Positions 12,369 to 24,399 of a DNA stretch of 64,000 nt are shown in pieces (positions within the stretch are counted from its first letter, which is position 1; every line of letters begins with the position of its first letter). The DNA is from Rusavskia elegans (Eukaryota; Ascomycota; Lecanoromycetes; Teloschistales; Teloschistaceae). The translations under genes and the position numbers were made by a program. Where the stretch lies: contig SAUG01000078.1 of the NCBI GenBank assembly GCA_011316305.1, positions 124,001 through 188,000 on the forward strand, read 5' to 3'. The notes beneath the pieces were generated by a model. That model searched no databases, was not told where the DNA came from, and saw nothing but the letters and a program-made list of their open reading frames with translations.

Positions 12369-13500
12369 TCATTTCATACTCTTCCCTTTAGCCTCATTCT
12401 CCCCCAACTCCCTGATGAAGACTTTCACCACCCCCTCTCCAACACCCTCCCTGCCATCCTCAAACCCAGGGCTAATCGCCACGGCCAGGAACTTCCCATC
12501 CCCTGAAAATGCAACCGCACTCACACTGCTCGCATACCGCTGATATTGCCTTATCCTCCTCTTCGCCACACCATCCCACAATGCCACAAACCCGTCCCCC
12601 CCTCCACTGGCAAATGTCCCGTGCACGGGGTGAAACGCCAGGGCATTAACGGGGTAGACCACATCGATTCCTTGTTCGTTGGCTTGACGGTGGCATTTGA
12701 ACGCGTATTTGCGGGCCTGCGATTCAGGGGAGGGATCGAACCATTCGACAGCAACGCGGCCTTCGATACTGGAGGAAGCGTACCCGGCATCGTTGGGCAT
12801 GCAGGCAACGGCTCGGGTCATGAATTTAAGACTGCTTTCTCGACGTTGCCACGGTTCTATTGATACAGGGATTGCGGTTCGGGTTTGTGAGTCTGTCGTT
12901 TGAGGGGGAGAGGAAGAGGAGGAGGAGGAGGCGAGAGAGGCGAGATCATAGATGTGGAGCGTGCGGGAGGCCATGGCGACGACGAGTTTGGTGATTGTCA
13001 GGGAGATGGAGAAAGGTTTTGAAGGGAGAGCGATTGAGGTAGGTGGGCTGGAGGCTGAGGAAAGGTGGTGAATATTCAGAGTGGAGTCCCAAGAGGCAGA
13101 GACGAGGATGTGGTGTTGGGAGCTGTAAACCAACGATTTGACGCCAGCAGTATGCGAGGATAGGACTGTCTGGTCGCCGCTAGAGAGATTGAGGCTGTTA
13201 AAAAGTGAGAATCTACTTTTGCCGACTCTATGAAAGAGGTGATGGCACGCACTGTCGGACATCCCAGTCAAGCCCCGTCGTATACGCATCTTCGTCGTTG
13301 TCGCCAAAACAAACATCCAGGACAGGTGCACGATGTTGATACGTCCGTAACAGCCTCCCGCCGCTCTCGGATGTGTCGTAAAGGTAAACATTCTTATCCC
13401 ATGAGGCTACCAGAAGTTGTAATGACGCTGGCGCAAACTTGATGGCAGATATTGCATCGCTAGGCGGGTCTGAGAGCTCGTATTGAGCTGGAAGCCTCAT
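12369..13500 (-). CDS. BUB3: BUB3-like WD40 mitotic checkpoint protein
   Basis: 357 residues in two exons (13500-13253 and 13194-12369) with a 58-nt intron that joins in frame. The N-terminus, MRLPAQYELSDPPSDAISAI, is followed by WD-repeat blades such as LLVASWDKNVYLYD, LVSASWDSTLNIHHL and TFASGGGDGFVALWD. The segment SSSIEGRVAVEWFD corresponds to the conserved IEGRVAVE motif that separates Bub3 and Rae1 from other WD40 proteins. Bub3 holds Bub1 and Mad3/BubR1 at unattached kinetochores. A serine-rich loop (around ASLASSSSSSSPPQ) is longer than usual. Rae1 is the main alternative; Bub3 fits better because of the short N-terminus. Confidence 0.88.
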
Positions 13501-14347
13501 GTCAGTCTAGGACTTGAAGACTATAGTTGCAACGGCTTACGAGTGGCCATATTGGCGTCTTTGATTCTGAATCCAGCGTTTCCTTAGGGGAGACTGTCGA
13601 GAGTAGATTCAATTCTGCTCTGGGTATCGTGTGCGGAACGTTCCCGCTCTGTACTTTTTGCTCTGACCGAGCCCCCATATCTCCACACAGAGTATAGTCC
13701 ATGATACCCGGCAGAACCATCGCATACAAGGATGGATGGTAGAGTTATAAGAGGAGGCGGAAACAGCAGCGGGTAGGTCTCATAAATATTGGCTGAGATC
13801 ACGATATTGGTAAGTACGCACAGCACCTCCCCGTGGAAAGTTCTCCAGTAGTGAGAGCCTTCTGCAACCTTGCTAGCTGTCACGGGATCGCTTACAGTAT
13901 ATTCTGGACATCGAATTGTTGCAGTGTCATATTCCAAAGCTCGTAGTTCATATTGCTGTAGTAGAGGGGTAAAGCAAGTGGTCTGCTTTGGTAACTTCAT
14001 TGATTGCTTGAAATAGTGGTGAATTTGTATTTCGCAAAGGGATAAGGTAGTATCCACAGTGCTGAAGAGTTTTATATACAATCGTGAATACCTACAAAGC
14101 ATCTACTTCCAGCTGCATATGGTATCTCCAAAGGGTGGCTGAACCTTTCGGCCCGGAACCCGTATTCTTGCATCCAGCGGCATATGTAACGCTGAAAAGC
14201 CTAGGCCCATCGGGCTAAAATCCGAAAAGCATATCCATTCAGACAGGATCTGGGCTGTCGAATGCGGATATGAGTATCGAGGGAATTGAGTGAGGAAAAG
14301 GTGGTATACAAGTTGGGGAGGCAGGAATATGGGCAACGAGTCCCTAT
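13501..14347. other. Intergenic between BUB3 and TOM20
   Basis: About 850 bp upstream of BUB3 and downstream of TOM20, both on the minus strand. Minus-strand open frames of 172 and 77 residues lie here but have no recognisable motif and atypical composition. I treat it as the BUB3 promoter plus the TOM20 3' UTR. Confidence 0.45.
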
Positions 14348-15004
14348 TTAATCGTCGACAGCGCCTGTCGAACCTCCAGCGTCCGAGCCTGGTCCACCAC
14401 CAAAGCCACCGACTGGAATTGAGCCGTCGAACGCAACCATCTCAGCCACGATATCAAGCACCTTTTTAGGCACGGTCTTGTCGTAGATGGTAATTAGATC
14501 GCCGGGCTGTGGGTAGACCTTGAGGGCTTTGAAGAAACACAAGGCTGCTTCAATATGGGTTTTGTCTATAATGTTTCATGAGCATCGTCTCCTCTTCGTT
14601 GAAGAGCAAACGCGACATACCGTTCTGACATAGCACCTCTCCACGCCCAACCTCGTTCATGAAATACGACTCCTTTTCCTCGACATTTGTTGGGAACCCT
14701 TCTTCTTGTGCCTCGGTGACGAGCTCTCGGATCTTTCGCTTTTGGTTTGCTCCTTGCGCTTCAGCTTCTTCCTTGGCGACTTTGGCTATCCTCCGAGACT
14801 CTCGTTTAAGGTTCTTCCGGAATTCGGGGTCTGTTCGTCGCTTGTGATCAAAATAGGCTGCATAAGCTGCGATGAATAAATGATTAGCAGGAGAAAGATG
14901 TCGTAGCTCTTGACCTCAAGGTTAACAAGCTCACCCAAAAATCCAGTTGTAAGAGCGCCAAGTGTTGCTAGTGCAATCGTCGCTGGTCTGACTGAAAAGG
15001 ACAT
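14348..15004 (-). CDS. TOM20: TOM20, mitochondrial import receptor
   Basis: Starts [20 protein letters not shown], a single N-terminal membrane anchor, and continues after an intron with [20 protein letters not shown], the hallmark of fungal Tom20. The cytosolic part has the charged stretch [20 protein letters not shown], the [19 protein letters not shown] motif and, after a second intron, the TPR-like receptor helix [20 protein letters not shown]. It ends in a Gly-rich tail. Tom20 sits in the mitochondrial outer membrane and binds presequences as part of the TOM complex. Introns lie at about 14865-14935 and 14572-14622. Length is normal for fungi. Confidence 0.95.
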
Positions 15005-15385
15005 TATAAGTATGCAGGAAGATCAAGACGATGTCATGTACGATAAGAGCTGCGAGCTTGTTCGTCTCGAATCGAAAAAGTATGGACGTAGGGAAACTAG
15101 GATTGGAATGGTTAAAGCCAAGGTTTGCAAAAGTCCGTCTGATTTTGACGTCAAATGCCGCCCGTACACACATTTCAGACCGCAACGGCCATTCCCTCTC
15201 ACCCCGGCGATTTGCCTTTTGCAACGTCGTTACCTGTATATTCAGGTATTGATACGGTATCGCCGTCTTGGAAGAGATCACAGTCTTCAATCTCCGACTT
15301 TTCATTGCGCAATGTCTCCCAACAACATCTTTCGCTAGTCCACCATTGAGGATCAGACTGTAGACCCATTCCTTTTGACTGTACA
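15005..15385. promoter_or_regulatory. Divergent promoter region of TOM20 and EXO84
   Basis: 381 bp between two outward-facing starts. Overlapping small open frames on both strands have no family content. No specific site recognised. Confidence 0.45.
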
Positions 15386-17337
15386 ATGCCCCATGTCAAT
15401 GGCCCCACCGAGAAGTCGACCAAGTCAAGCAGGGAACGTCCCGGCAGACCAGTTGGAAATACAGCAGACCTTGTCAAACGGAGATACTCGACACGATTCG
15501 TTCAGCCTTCAGACTTCAACAATGCCGATGCCCCGCCTGTTCCCAAGCTCCACCTGCCGGACACGGAATCTATTCAAAGTATTACTGTCGACGTAGCGGC
15601 TTTGAAGGATCCTGGCCTGGACCCCGAGAATTGTGAGCTCTGCGTTCATCCACCAATCTGAGTTTACCTTTGGACTGACTAATGCAGATACTGCGACTGT
15701 TCTCTCTGATGCCTCCGACCAGCAGCTTCGAGATTATCAGACGAGCCTACGCAGACTCAAGAATCGAGCGTCTACCGACTTACAGCAAAGTGTATACCAG
15801 AACCGGACCCAGTTCATCAAGATTAGTAAAGACGCCGAGAAGCTCAACGAAGACATGAGGGCCCTCAGAAGCCACATGTCAGATTTAAGTGCATCGGTCA
15901 GTAACTTGTCGGCAAACACTGTGGTACCAGAACCTCGGTCATCCTTCGAAAATGCCGCGGCCAGAACTCGCAAGCAGACAAATCGGAGCTCGGTCGCAAA
16001 CTTGGAACAGATCTACAACAATCAATTACAGACATTATGGAAAGAAGTGGAGGGATCTCAAAAGTTTTTGCCCTCTATTCCAGGTCGGCACGTCGAAATT
16101 GAACAGCGTCGCTGGGCTGAGCTGGACGCTGCGACATGGAAACCAAAACAAAAAGTCAGCCTTATCTTACTCAACGATCATTTGATGGTGGCTCGTGAGA
16201 AGTCAAGAAACCGGGTGAATCCGAATACATTAAGTCTGGCCGAAGCAGCGCAGAATGTATCTACCAGATTGGTAGCCGAAAAGTGTTGGCCATTACAGGA
16301 CATTGACATGTTGGATCTGGCTCCCATGGGCAACGCCCGCGACAAGCACGAAATGGCCAATGCGATCAGCATCAGATGTGGCCATGAGTCGTTCACTTAC
16401 CAGAGCGAGCGTTCTTCAAGCACAGAAAAAGACAAACTGTTACGGAAATTCCGCCAGACTTCCGAGGAATTGCGGCGATTGTTGCGAAACGATACGGATC
16501 TCAGTACCAAGAACAAGAAAGCCTTGGATTTCTACTCAATAAGGGATCCGGCGATCGCAAAGAAGACGGACTTACTCAGGTCTTTGAGCAAGAGTACCGA
16601 TCGCTCGGAGATTCTAATCGATGTGGATGGCAAACAGAAGAATCTCAGATGGGTCGAAGGGCAGATAGACGAATTGGATATCGAGGTAGCACTGCAACAC
16701 TTCGAAGACGCAGTACGTATCATCGAAAAGCTTCGGAAACTCGCGCAGGGCTTGAAGGGCAACGCTATGGTACAGGATCTGATCAATACGAAGATCGATG
16801 GCCGAGCCAGCCCTTTGGCAGGTAAGAAAATCCAATGACTGTTACGTATGTCGTACGATGGCCTGACGATTTCCAGATCTTGTGGTAGAACGTCTCATAA
16901 GCACTCATTCCTTCTCCAATGCCACCAAAACGAACATTGCATGGCTTGTCCGCCTCGGATTTGAGGACAGAGCGCGAGAATCCTTCCTCATTGCCAGATC
17001 GGAAACGATCACCAAACGAGCCCGTCAATGTATCTTCGAAGGCGACCTGAGGGATTATATTTTCCAAGTATCCTTCGTATACTTCACCCTTATGAGGAAT
17101 ACCGTCAGTATTTATCAGCAGTGCTTCCCACCACTCATGATGAGCGCTTGCGTGAGATGGGCGAAGGAGCATTTAGATGGTTTCAACGTCATCCTTTCGA
17201 GACAACTGAGCAGCGTGCAAAGGGGCAGTCCGACGTGGAATGAATGCATGGACCAAGCGAAAGAACATGCAATGATGGTCAATGACGTCGGCTTGGACTT
17301 CAAGGACTTGGTAAGGGTGAAGGAGGACGGAGAATAG
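15386..17337 (+). CDS. EXO84: EXO84, exocyst complex subunit
   Basis: 613 residues in three exons: 15386-15632, 15688-16821 and 16877-17337; both introns (55 nt each) are GT-AG and join in frame. After a low-complexity N-terminus comes a coiled-coil segment (LRDYQTSLRRLKNRASTDLQ; FIKISKDAEKLNEDMRAL), then a pleckstrin-homology-like region (KVSLILLNDHLMVARE) and the C-terminal helical bundle (IEVALQHFEDAVRIIEKLRK; GDLRDYIFQVSFVYFTLMRN). This is the domain order of fungal Exo84, part of the exocyst that tethers secretory vesicles at growing hyphal tips. Conservation runs the whole length and no break is seen. Confidence 0.95.
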
Positions 17338-17474
17338 GAGATGGCCTACATGGCGCACGAGATACTTTGTCTAGTAAACATATGTCATATCCTTTTCAGC
17401 AGCGTTCACATGCCATATACCCATATTGGAGCGAAAAGGAATACAGATCAAACAATATTCTGACACCATCGCTT

Positions 17475-18271
17475 TCACCTCCTCTCATCTTCTACATCTC
17501 CCCTATTGTGAACTCCCTTCGCCTCATCTTCCACATCCGTATCCAATTCCAGGATATCATCATCCACCTCCTCCCTCGCTCCCTCATGATCTCTATACCC
17601 CTCCCCTACCGGCCGTTCTTCCCCTTCCAACTGCACCCCCTTCAACGCCTGTGATTTACCATTCTCATCCCCTTCCTCCTCCCTCCGCCCAATAACAACA
17701 TTCCCCACCACGAGTCCCGCGGCGCCCACCCACCACAACGGCGGCAATTTCTCGGAAAAGATCATCAGACCCAGTAGAGCGGTGATGAGGAAATTGGACG
17801 AGGTATTGATGATGGAGACGCGGGTTGTGGAGGAGGCGCGTGTGAGGGCGGAGGTGAAGAGACCCCACATTAAGGCGTTGAAAGCGAGGTTGAGGAGGAA
17901 GAAGGACTGTGGAGTGTTCGATTAGTATGGGAGTTGCATACATAGAGAAGGCATTGAAGAAAGAAGTTTATGGGGGTTTTATTTATCGACTGGGCTTTTG
18001 GTGGAGGAATAGAGGAATGGTAAGGTGGGAGGGAATGGGATATGTACGCCACGGATAATGAATTCGATGAACTTGTTGGAGCTGGAGAGGTGGAGAGAGC
18101 TGGAGATGGCGCTGGACCAGGATGTTGTGAGTTGGGTGGTTGTGCTGTCGTTGTCAGTCTGGCGACTTGTGAGAGAGGGGAGGGCTGTTACAGCTTTGCG
18201 AAGACCCCGTTGAAAGCTGCGCAAGCGCCGCTCGCGGCGGCGAGGGCGAGCCAGGGGGCTTTGTAGGACAT
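17475..18271 (-). CDS. TMEM42-like EamA/DMT-family membrane transporter
   Basis: 209 residues in three exons (18271-18192, 18165-18048, 17906-17475) that join in frame with GT-AG introns of 26 and 141 nt. The N-terminus MSYKAPWLALAAASGACAAF is a membrane helix; further helices include FFLLNLAFNALMWGLFTSAL and LPPLWWVGAAGLVVGNVVIG. The segment TRASSTTRVSIINTSSNFLI and the ending GRREEEG are typical of the small fungal TMEM42 group of the drug/metabolite transporter superfamily. Substrate unknown. The last 45 residues are acidic and probably cytosolic. The 26-nt first intron is very short, so that junction may be wrong even though the frame is kept. It converges on EXO84 with about 140 bp between stops. 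Confidence 0.8.
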
Positions 18272-18986
18272 CAATAATTGTGGGAGAAGTAAGTGAGGTT
18301 GCTGTGGGTTAGCGGGTGGGCGTGGTGTTGCGGAAGCGATTACGGGTTGTGGAGGGGTTCCCTCCAACGGGCTCTCAGAGTTCTTGAGGTAGGAGACAAT
18401 TCAGCCATTCAATGGTTACCACTGTTCGAGAGCACGGAGAAGTGAGATTAGAGTTCACGGTTTCAACATAGATTTCTATCTCTTCCGCAGGTAAGCAGAC
18501 CGCCAGGGACTGTCTACGTTATTCATTTGCGTATCGAGGCATCCCAGCTCCCTCACATTTTCCCAGCAATGCGAATGTAATTTCCCAGCATCGATCGAGG
18601 GTCACCATTTCCTCGACCACTTTATCACCGCATACCTCAAGCTTGAAACGTATTGATGAGGCTGCAGATAAACACTTGAGTGATAAGCGGAACGACGGCA
18701 GGGAAACCGCTTTGATTGCCGTAGCAATGCCTGGCTCGAGAATTGAGTCGACGATTGGATGGATAGGTCACCGGGACCGACGAGTAAGCCATCGATACCT
18801 CGATGGAACGGCAGTCGATATGAAGGCAGGGAAGGCAGGCGAACATTTGACTACCTTATACTGTCGTCAGCACAAGAGAAGCTAAATTGCCAGGATTCGA
18901 TGGCGCTGGCAAGAAAATCGGAATAGAGACAGCGCGCCGCTTGCGAAAGACTTACTCATTTTCATGACTCATGAAGAGCGCGACGC
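18272..18986. other. Intergenic between transporter and TFIIA gene
   Basis: 715 bp upstream of the TMEM42-like gene and downstream of TOA2. No convincing coding sequence; likely the transporter promoter. Confidence 0.45.
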
Positions 18987-19438
18987 TCAGGTCTCCCCAG
19001 GCCGCTTGGAATTGCAGCTGACAATCTTGATCTTCTCGGCCTGGATCGGATTCTGATTGTCAAGTTTGAAGTTGACATCCTTGATCAGGAACGTCCACAC
19101 TTCGTCGCAGAAGCGGTAGGTGTCCAAGTGACCCTTGAATCACAACACGATCAGCCGCATCGCCGGCGTCGAAAAGGCAACAGCTGTACCTTGAAGTTCA
19201 ACCGTGCCTTGACTTTTTCATTCATGACCTCCGAGACGATCTTGTCGAAGTTCTTGAGAATCTTGTTGGCCAGCTGAGGCTCGATGCGGCCAGAGTTGAT
19301 CAGATCATCGAGTGAGTCGATGAGTGTAGTGCCTATGCTATGCAGTGAAGGCTGTAAGTCTGGCTTTTGTCATCTTGAGCGGACCTCAAGAGAACTGTAC
19401 CTAGACTGACGATAGATCTCGTAGTGCTCTTGGTTCAT
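18987..19438 (-). CDS. TOA2: TFIIA small (gamma) subunit
   Basis: Short three-exon gene. It begins [11 protein letters not shown], is spliced to [20 protein letters not shown] with the following [20 protein letters not shown] (the four-helix-bundle part of TFIIA gamma), and after a second intron (about 19137-19187) gives [20 protein letters not shown] and ends [10 protein letters not shown] (beta-barrel part). About 110 residues, the usual size. With the large subunit it binds TBP and stabilises it on promoters. The start codon is 196 bp from that of VMA16 on the other strand, a divergent pair. Confidence 0.95.
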
Positions 19439-19634
19439 CTTCGCGGTGATTGGCGATGTGGTGAAGACAACAAAGAAACAAAAATTAAAGAAAAGATTCA
19501 ACGTGGGGTAAGTAGTTTGCAGGCTGGCTGACTCAGCCGTCGGCGTTGACTGTTGCCGATGGATGTGTCTCGACTCAGTGACCACACCTGAAGACTCACG
19601 CTCGAGGCATCACAAAAGCTAGCTAGTCTTCAAG

Positions 19635-20444
19635 ATGGGCCTGACCTACGCAGCAGGAGGTACTACGGTAGGCCTTGCAGTCGTTGGGCTATGTGGGTGA
19701 TCGTATCCGCATTCGAGGTCGTCTCCGCTCATCTACTTGCAGACTTGTTGTTCAACGGAGAAGGCGAAGCTTTCAATGTACGTGAATGCCCGATCTTATC
19801 AGCGCATAGATGTCCAAGCTAATCATGAAGCAAGGTCGGACAATTCCTTGAGAATGTAACACCATATGCATGGGCGTCCCTAGGTATCGGTTTCTGCATC
19901 AGTCTTTCCGTTGTAGGAGCAGCATGGTAGGTGCACAGGCTGTCTTTCAACTACCGACCTGGCTCATAAGTCACCTAGGGGCATCTTCATTACTGGCTCA
20001 TCCATCCTGGGCGGCGGCGTGAAAGCCCCACGGATACGAACGAAGAATCTGATATCGATCATTTTCTGCGAAGTGGTGGCTATCTACGGCGTGATCATGG
20101 CCATCGTCTTCTCCGCCAAGTTGAGCTATGTTCCAGAAAATATACTGCCTACAACATCGAACTATTATACCGGCTTTGCTCTATTTTGGTCTGGGGTGAC
20201 TGTGGGAATGTGTAACCTCATCTGCGGAGTGTCGGTTGGCATCAATGGGAGCAGTGCAGCTTTGGCCGACGCCGCGGATTCAACCTTGTAAGTCTCATTG
20301 TACCGACTCAAAGATCTGACATATGTACTGACTGGCCGTAGGTTCGTCAAAGTACTTGTCATCGAGATCTTCAGCTCTGTTCTCGGGCTGTTTGGGTTGA
20401 TCATTGGTCTGCTGGTGTCTAGCAAAGCAAATGAGTTTTCATGA
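19635..20444 (+). CDS. VMA16: V-ATPase proteolipid subunit c'' (Vma16)
   Basis: Five short exons give a membrane protein of about 200 residues: [20 protein letters not shown], then [57 protein letters not shown] helix and the last helix ending SSKANEFS. The Glu in [12 protein letters not shown] is the proton-carrying residue expected in helix 3 of subunit c''. The protein is part of the rotating membrane ring that acidifies vacuoles and other organelles. Introns fall within the first 300 bp and at about 20288-20341. All parts of the family are present; no defect seen. Confidence 0.95.
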
Positions 20445-20762
20445 ATAGCATCTCTCATATACTACTCAGCTCGACAGACTATCCCCGCGAGAAACGTCCT
20501 TCTATTGATTTCGTAGGCATTGCGGTGCAGGACGGAGTTTAGCTGGGAATGGATGGGTTGTCTAATGCAAATCTGAGCTGGTACAAAATGGATATCAGGT
20601 CATGTAATACGCCTACGAAACTCTTGAGGCTGTATTAGTCTACAAATGTAATGGATTGACTTTACCCTATGCAGCCGGGACGTTTTTCGTTATACGCGCT
20701 AGCTTATCCCTCCGTAAATAAGCGGAACTTAAGGTATCCAAGGACAACATTCAGAAAACAAC
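20445..20762. other. Intergenic between VMA16 and cnxE
   Basis: 318 bp between tandem plus-strand genes: VMA16 3' UTR and cnxE promoter. The rest is unremarkable. Confidence 0.45.
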
Positions 20763-23002
20763 ATGAGCAAAGAGAAGTTGACAGTAGCGATACTCATCAT
20801 ATCTGACACAGCTTTTCATGATCCATCGACCGACGAGGCAAGGCCAATCCTAACAGACGTATTCCGTCAAGATGGTGGCAACCAATGGACAATTATCGAG
20901 ACCCAAATCGTACCCGACTATGTGGTCGCAATCCAAAGACGAGTGGTCGGATGGTGCGATGGAGAGAAAAGCCCGAATTTAATCATCACAACCGGAGGCA
21001 CTGGGTTTACGCCGAAGGACAATACACCAGAGGCCATTAATCCTCTGGTCCATAAGCATGCAAGTGGCCTTGTGTAAGGGCGCATGTATATACCCCAGGA
21101 GTCTATATCATCCAAAGCTGATTCTTCACAGTCATGGCATGTTGGCGGCTTCTCTTAAGATCACGCCATGTAAGTAGTGGGAATTGCTGTTTTGATTTGT
21201 GAACTCAAAGGGTTGTTCTGATATAGAACTTCCTTTCCCGTTTTCATTAATCCTCAATTGAGTCGGTCTATATATGGCTGTGCTCTGATCGTGACTTTAG
21301 TTGCTGTCATGTCCAGGCCTGTTGCTGGGGTGCGTAACAAAACCGTTATCATCACCTTACCCGGTTCTCTACCAGGGGCGAAAGAGAACCTGCTGTCAAT
21401 TTTAAAGCAGCTACCTCACGCCTGCAAGCAAGCGGCTGGGGAAGACTCAAGATTTGCCCATATAGGCGGTGTAAAAGCTCTCGAAGAGCAGGCTGGCATC
21501 GGAACCGTAAAAATGGCACAGCCTCACCATGAGCATCACCATTCACATCACCACTCTTCTGGTCATGGTCATGGTGACCATACAGCACCGAAAGCTTATA
21601 CATCGAATGATCCTACCCAAGGTCCAGCTCAACGCCATCGAGAATCCCAGTACCCAATGATATCGGTCGACGAAGCTGTCCAGCTAATTCTGGAATACAC
21701 ACCAAATCCCCAGGTTATACGAGTACCTGTAGATGGTAACCTCGTTGGCTGCGTGCTTGCAGAAAATGTCCAAGCTGATGAACCTGTCCCTGCATTTCGA
21801 GCTAGTATCATGGATGGTTATGGTGTTGTTGTGACCAAAGACAATGCAAACAGCAAAGGAATATTCCCTGTCACTTCTGTTTCTCACGCAAGTCCTGGAG
21901 ACAATCCCCCCTTGCAACCTGGTCAAATTGCTCGTATCACTACGGGCGCTCCTCTACCACCCGGTGCCACATCGGTAGTGAAAGTCGAGCTCACAAGGAT
22001 CATCCAAAAAACTGTCACAGAAAGTGGACAAGAGGAGACAACCGTAGAGATCCTGAAGGACAACATCACACCAGGCGAGAATGTCAGAGAGATTGGAAGC
22101 GATGTCAAGGCACGAGAAACAGTACTGAGAAAAGGCGAAGTAATCACTGCAGTTGGCGGCGAATTGGGCCTGTTGGCTTCTGTTGGGAAAAAAGAGGTCT
22201 CGGTTTACAGGAATCCCGTCGTTGGCGTATTGAGCACCGGCGATGAGATCGTACCGCACGACAGACCTGGGTCTTTACGCCTTGGCGAGGTTCGAGATAC
22301 CAACCGACCAACTGTTATGGCAGCTGTCCGAGGCTGGGGCTTCGAAGTAATGGACCTCGGGATCGCAACGGACAAGTGAGTTACTGTACCAACGTCTTGA
22401 CATGCATTCCGCTGACGACACAAAGGCAGGATACTCTTGAGCAGAGCCTTCGAGATGCCATGCGGAAGGTCGATGTGATTGTCACGACTGGTGGTGTTTC
22501 TATGGGAGAACTCGACCTTCTCAAGCCCACCATCGAGCGCCGCCTAGGGGGGACGATACAATTTGGACGGATTTCGATGAAGCCCGGCAAGCCCACCACC
22601 TTCGCCACTGTTCCTTTCAAAAACAATGCTGGGGACATGGAGAGTCGCTTAGTGTTCTCCTTGCCTGGAAACCCTGCCTCAGCTATCGTCACCTCCCACC
22701 TATTCGTCTTGCCTTCCTTACAGCATTCGAGCGGAGTTAGTCCTGTAGGCCTTCCGAAGGTTTTGGTCACGCTAGATCATGACTTTCGACTTGACCCCGA
22801 GCGGCCCGAATACCATAGAGTCATTGTCACGGCTGGCAGTGATGGTCTACTACATGCTACGAGCACTGGCGGTCAGCGTAGCTCGAGGGTAGGAAGTTTA
22901 AAGAGCGCTAATGCGCTGTTATGCCTACCTGCGAAGGAGGGAACGATGATAAAGGGTGAACGATGTCAAGCATTGCTGATGGGGCTTTTGTTAAGTCAGT
23001 AA
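20763..23002 (+). CDS. cnxE: Gephyrin-like molybdenum cofactor enzyme CnxE (MogA-MoeA fusion)
   Basis: 666 residues in four exons (20763-21073, 21132-21169, 21301-22375, 22426-23002); all junctions keep frame. The N-terminal G domain (MogA-like, adenylates molybdopterin) shows LIITTGGTGFTPKDNTPEA and SRPVAGVRNKTVIITLPGS. The C-terminal E domain (MoeA-like, inserts molybdate) shows FRASIMDGYGVVV, TGAPLPPGATSVVKVE, GVLSTGDEIV, TTGGVSMGELDLL and LPGNPASAIV. A histidine-rich linker (about residues 180-200, PHHEHHHSHHHSSGHGHGDH) joins them. The product is needed by nitrate reductase and other molybdoenzymes in the cytosol. The second exon is only 38 nt. Confidence 0.97.
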
Positions 23003-23568
23003 AGAAAATACAGAAACATGATTGTCCGATGTGTTCAAATCCTCTGAAGCCTATGCCCTCCACTTTTGCTGCGACGTGGACCACGAAACCCCTTTTTGGA
23101 ATCTGGATCCATGCTTAGTAAGCAGAGTTGGGTACGGATTTCCCAAACGCCTCACGTTTCATCTGCTTTTGCAAAGAACTACCTAAGGAAGAAGGCTACC
23201 ATTGACACAGATTACTAGTTGAGAATTGTATTTGTTTTTTGATACAGAGAAGAAGAGCACCAGACACGGCACTCCAAATTCTGAGGTTTGGGCAGTACAT
23301 CAATCTTGTAGAGCTGCGTAATTGCTTCGAGGGCTTTGGTCAATTGCAGGTTTGGGTCCTTCTATGATAATCCCGACAATTGGCAGCTCCTTTCGACTAC
23401 TTTGACACCCAGTCAGTTATTCAATTTACACCCAGGATCCACTACATATCAAATATCCAAATTCTCCTGTTTGACGTCCGTTCATTCTGCCGAAACACCG
23501 CCACCAAATATACAATTGTCTCTCGCTTCTAATTTTATATTTTTCGCTCCCGATCTTACTTAGCGAGT
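23003..23568. other. Intergenic, cnxE 3' side and POP5 promoter
   Basis: 566 bp between tandem plus-strand genes. The second half is pyrimidine-rich, as expected for a fungal promoter or 5' leader. No gene seen. Confidence 0.45.
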
Positions 23569-24297
23569 ATGGTTCGAATCAAGCACCGGTATTTGCTTGT
23601 CCATATACTTTACCCAGAACCATCAAAATCACAGAGCACGTCGCAGCAACCGCTGGGGATCCCGGACTTAGTCTCAATCCACCAACCGACAAGCGATGAT
23701 CTGACCCCTCAATTACTAGCGAAGGCAATAAGGGATCAAATACTGCTTATGTACGGCGATTACGGCTCCGGCGTCACATCCACAGGACTTCTAGGTCTGT
23801 AACAATGACACCCTCTATCCGGACGATGATGCTACTGTCAAATCTCGTCATTTGATCTACCTCGACGGCTACTAACGTTGCATCCTATCGCTTTAGTCAA
23901 GTACCTCTCCGCGGCAACGTCTACAGCCATTGTGCGCTGCTCAAGGGCAAATTACCAGGTAGTGTGGGCAGCACTCACGTATATGACGCATTTGCCCAGA
24001 CTGCCGGATCAGGATAAGTTGCAGCCTTGTGTGATGCAAGTGGTTAGAGTTTCGGGGACCATCAGGAAAGCTGAGGAAGAGGTTGGTCGGAGGGGTAGGG
24101 CTGCTATCTTGAAAGCCAGGCGAGAGAGTCAGTATGGGGAACGCGCTGGTCTTGATGCAATCCTGGGCCCAGCGAAGGAGGGGAAGTTGTCCAAGCAGTC
24201 AAAAAGGGATGAGGGTCTGGAAAGGGGGATTGAAGATGAGGAAGAGGATGACGACGATGAAGACGAAGATCAGGAGGCTATGGATGAAGACGACTGA
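23569..24297 (+). CDS. POP5: POP5, RNase P / RNase MRP protein subunit
   Basis: 208 residues in two exons (23569-23794, 23897-24297) with a 102-nt intron. It begins MVRIKHRYLLVHILYPEPSK, typical of Pop5, and contains AIRDQILLMYGDYGSG followed after splicing by VKYLSAATSTAIVRCSRANY, the RNA-binding fold of the family. The tail is acidic (EEEDDDDEDEDQEAMDEDD). Pop5 takes part in tRNA 5' processing and rRNA maturation in the nucleus/nucleolus. It converges with GPN2; stop codons are about 100 bp apart. Confidence 0.93.
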
Positions 24298-24399
24298 ATT
24301 GTTCAGAATGATTTTGGATCCTACGTTTCTTGGCCTTTCCACCGGAAACCGCCCGTCGCTCGATGCCGATACCTACCATGGCATCAACCCTCGGATATC

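Noticed and set aside
13502..14102. 172-codon minus-strand frame between BUB3 and TOM20
   Set aside because: No motif and no spliced link to either neighbour; probably promoter DNA.
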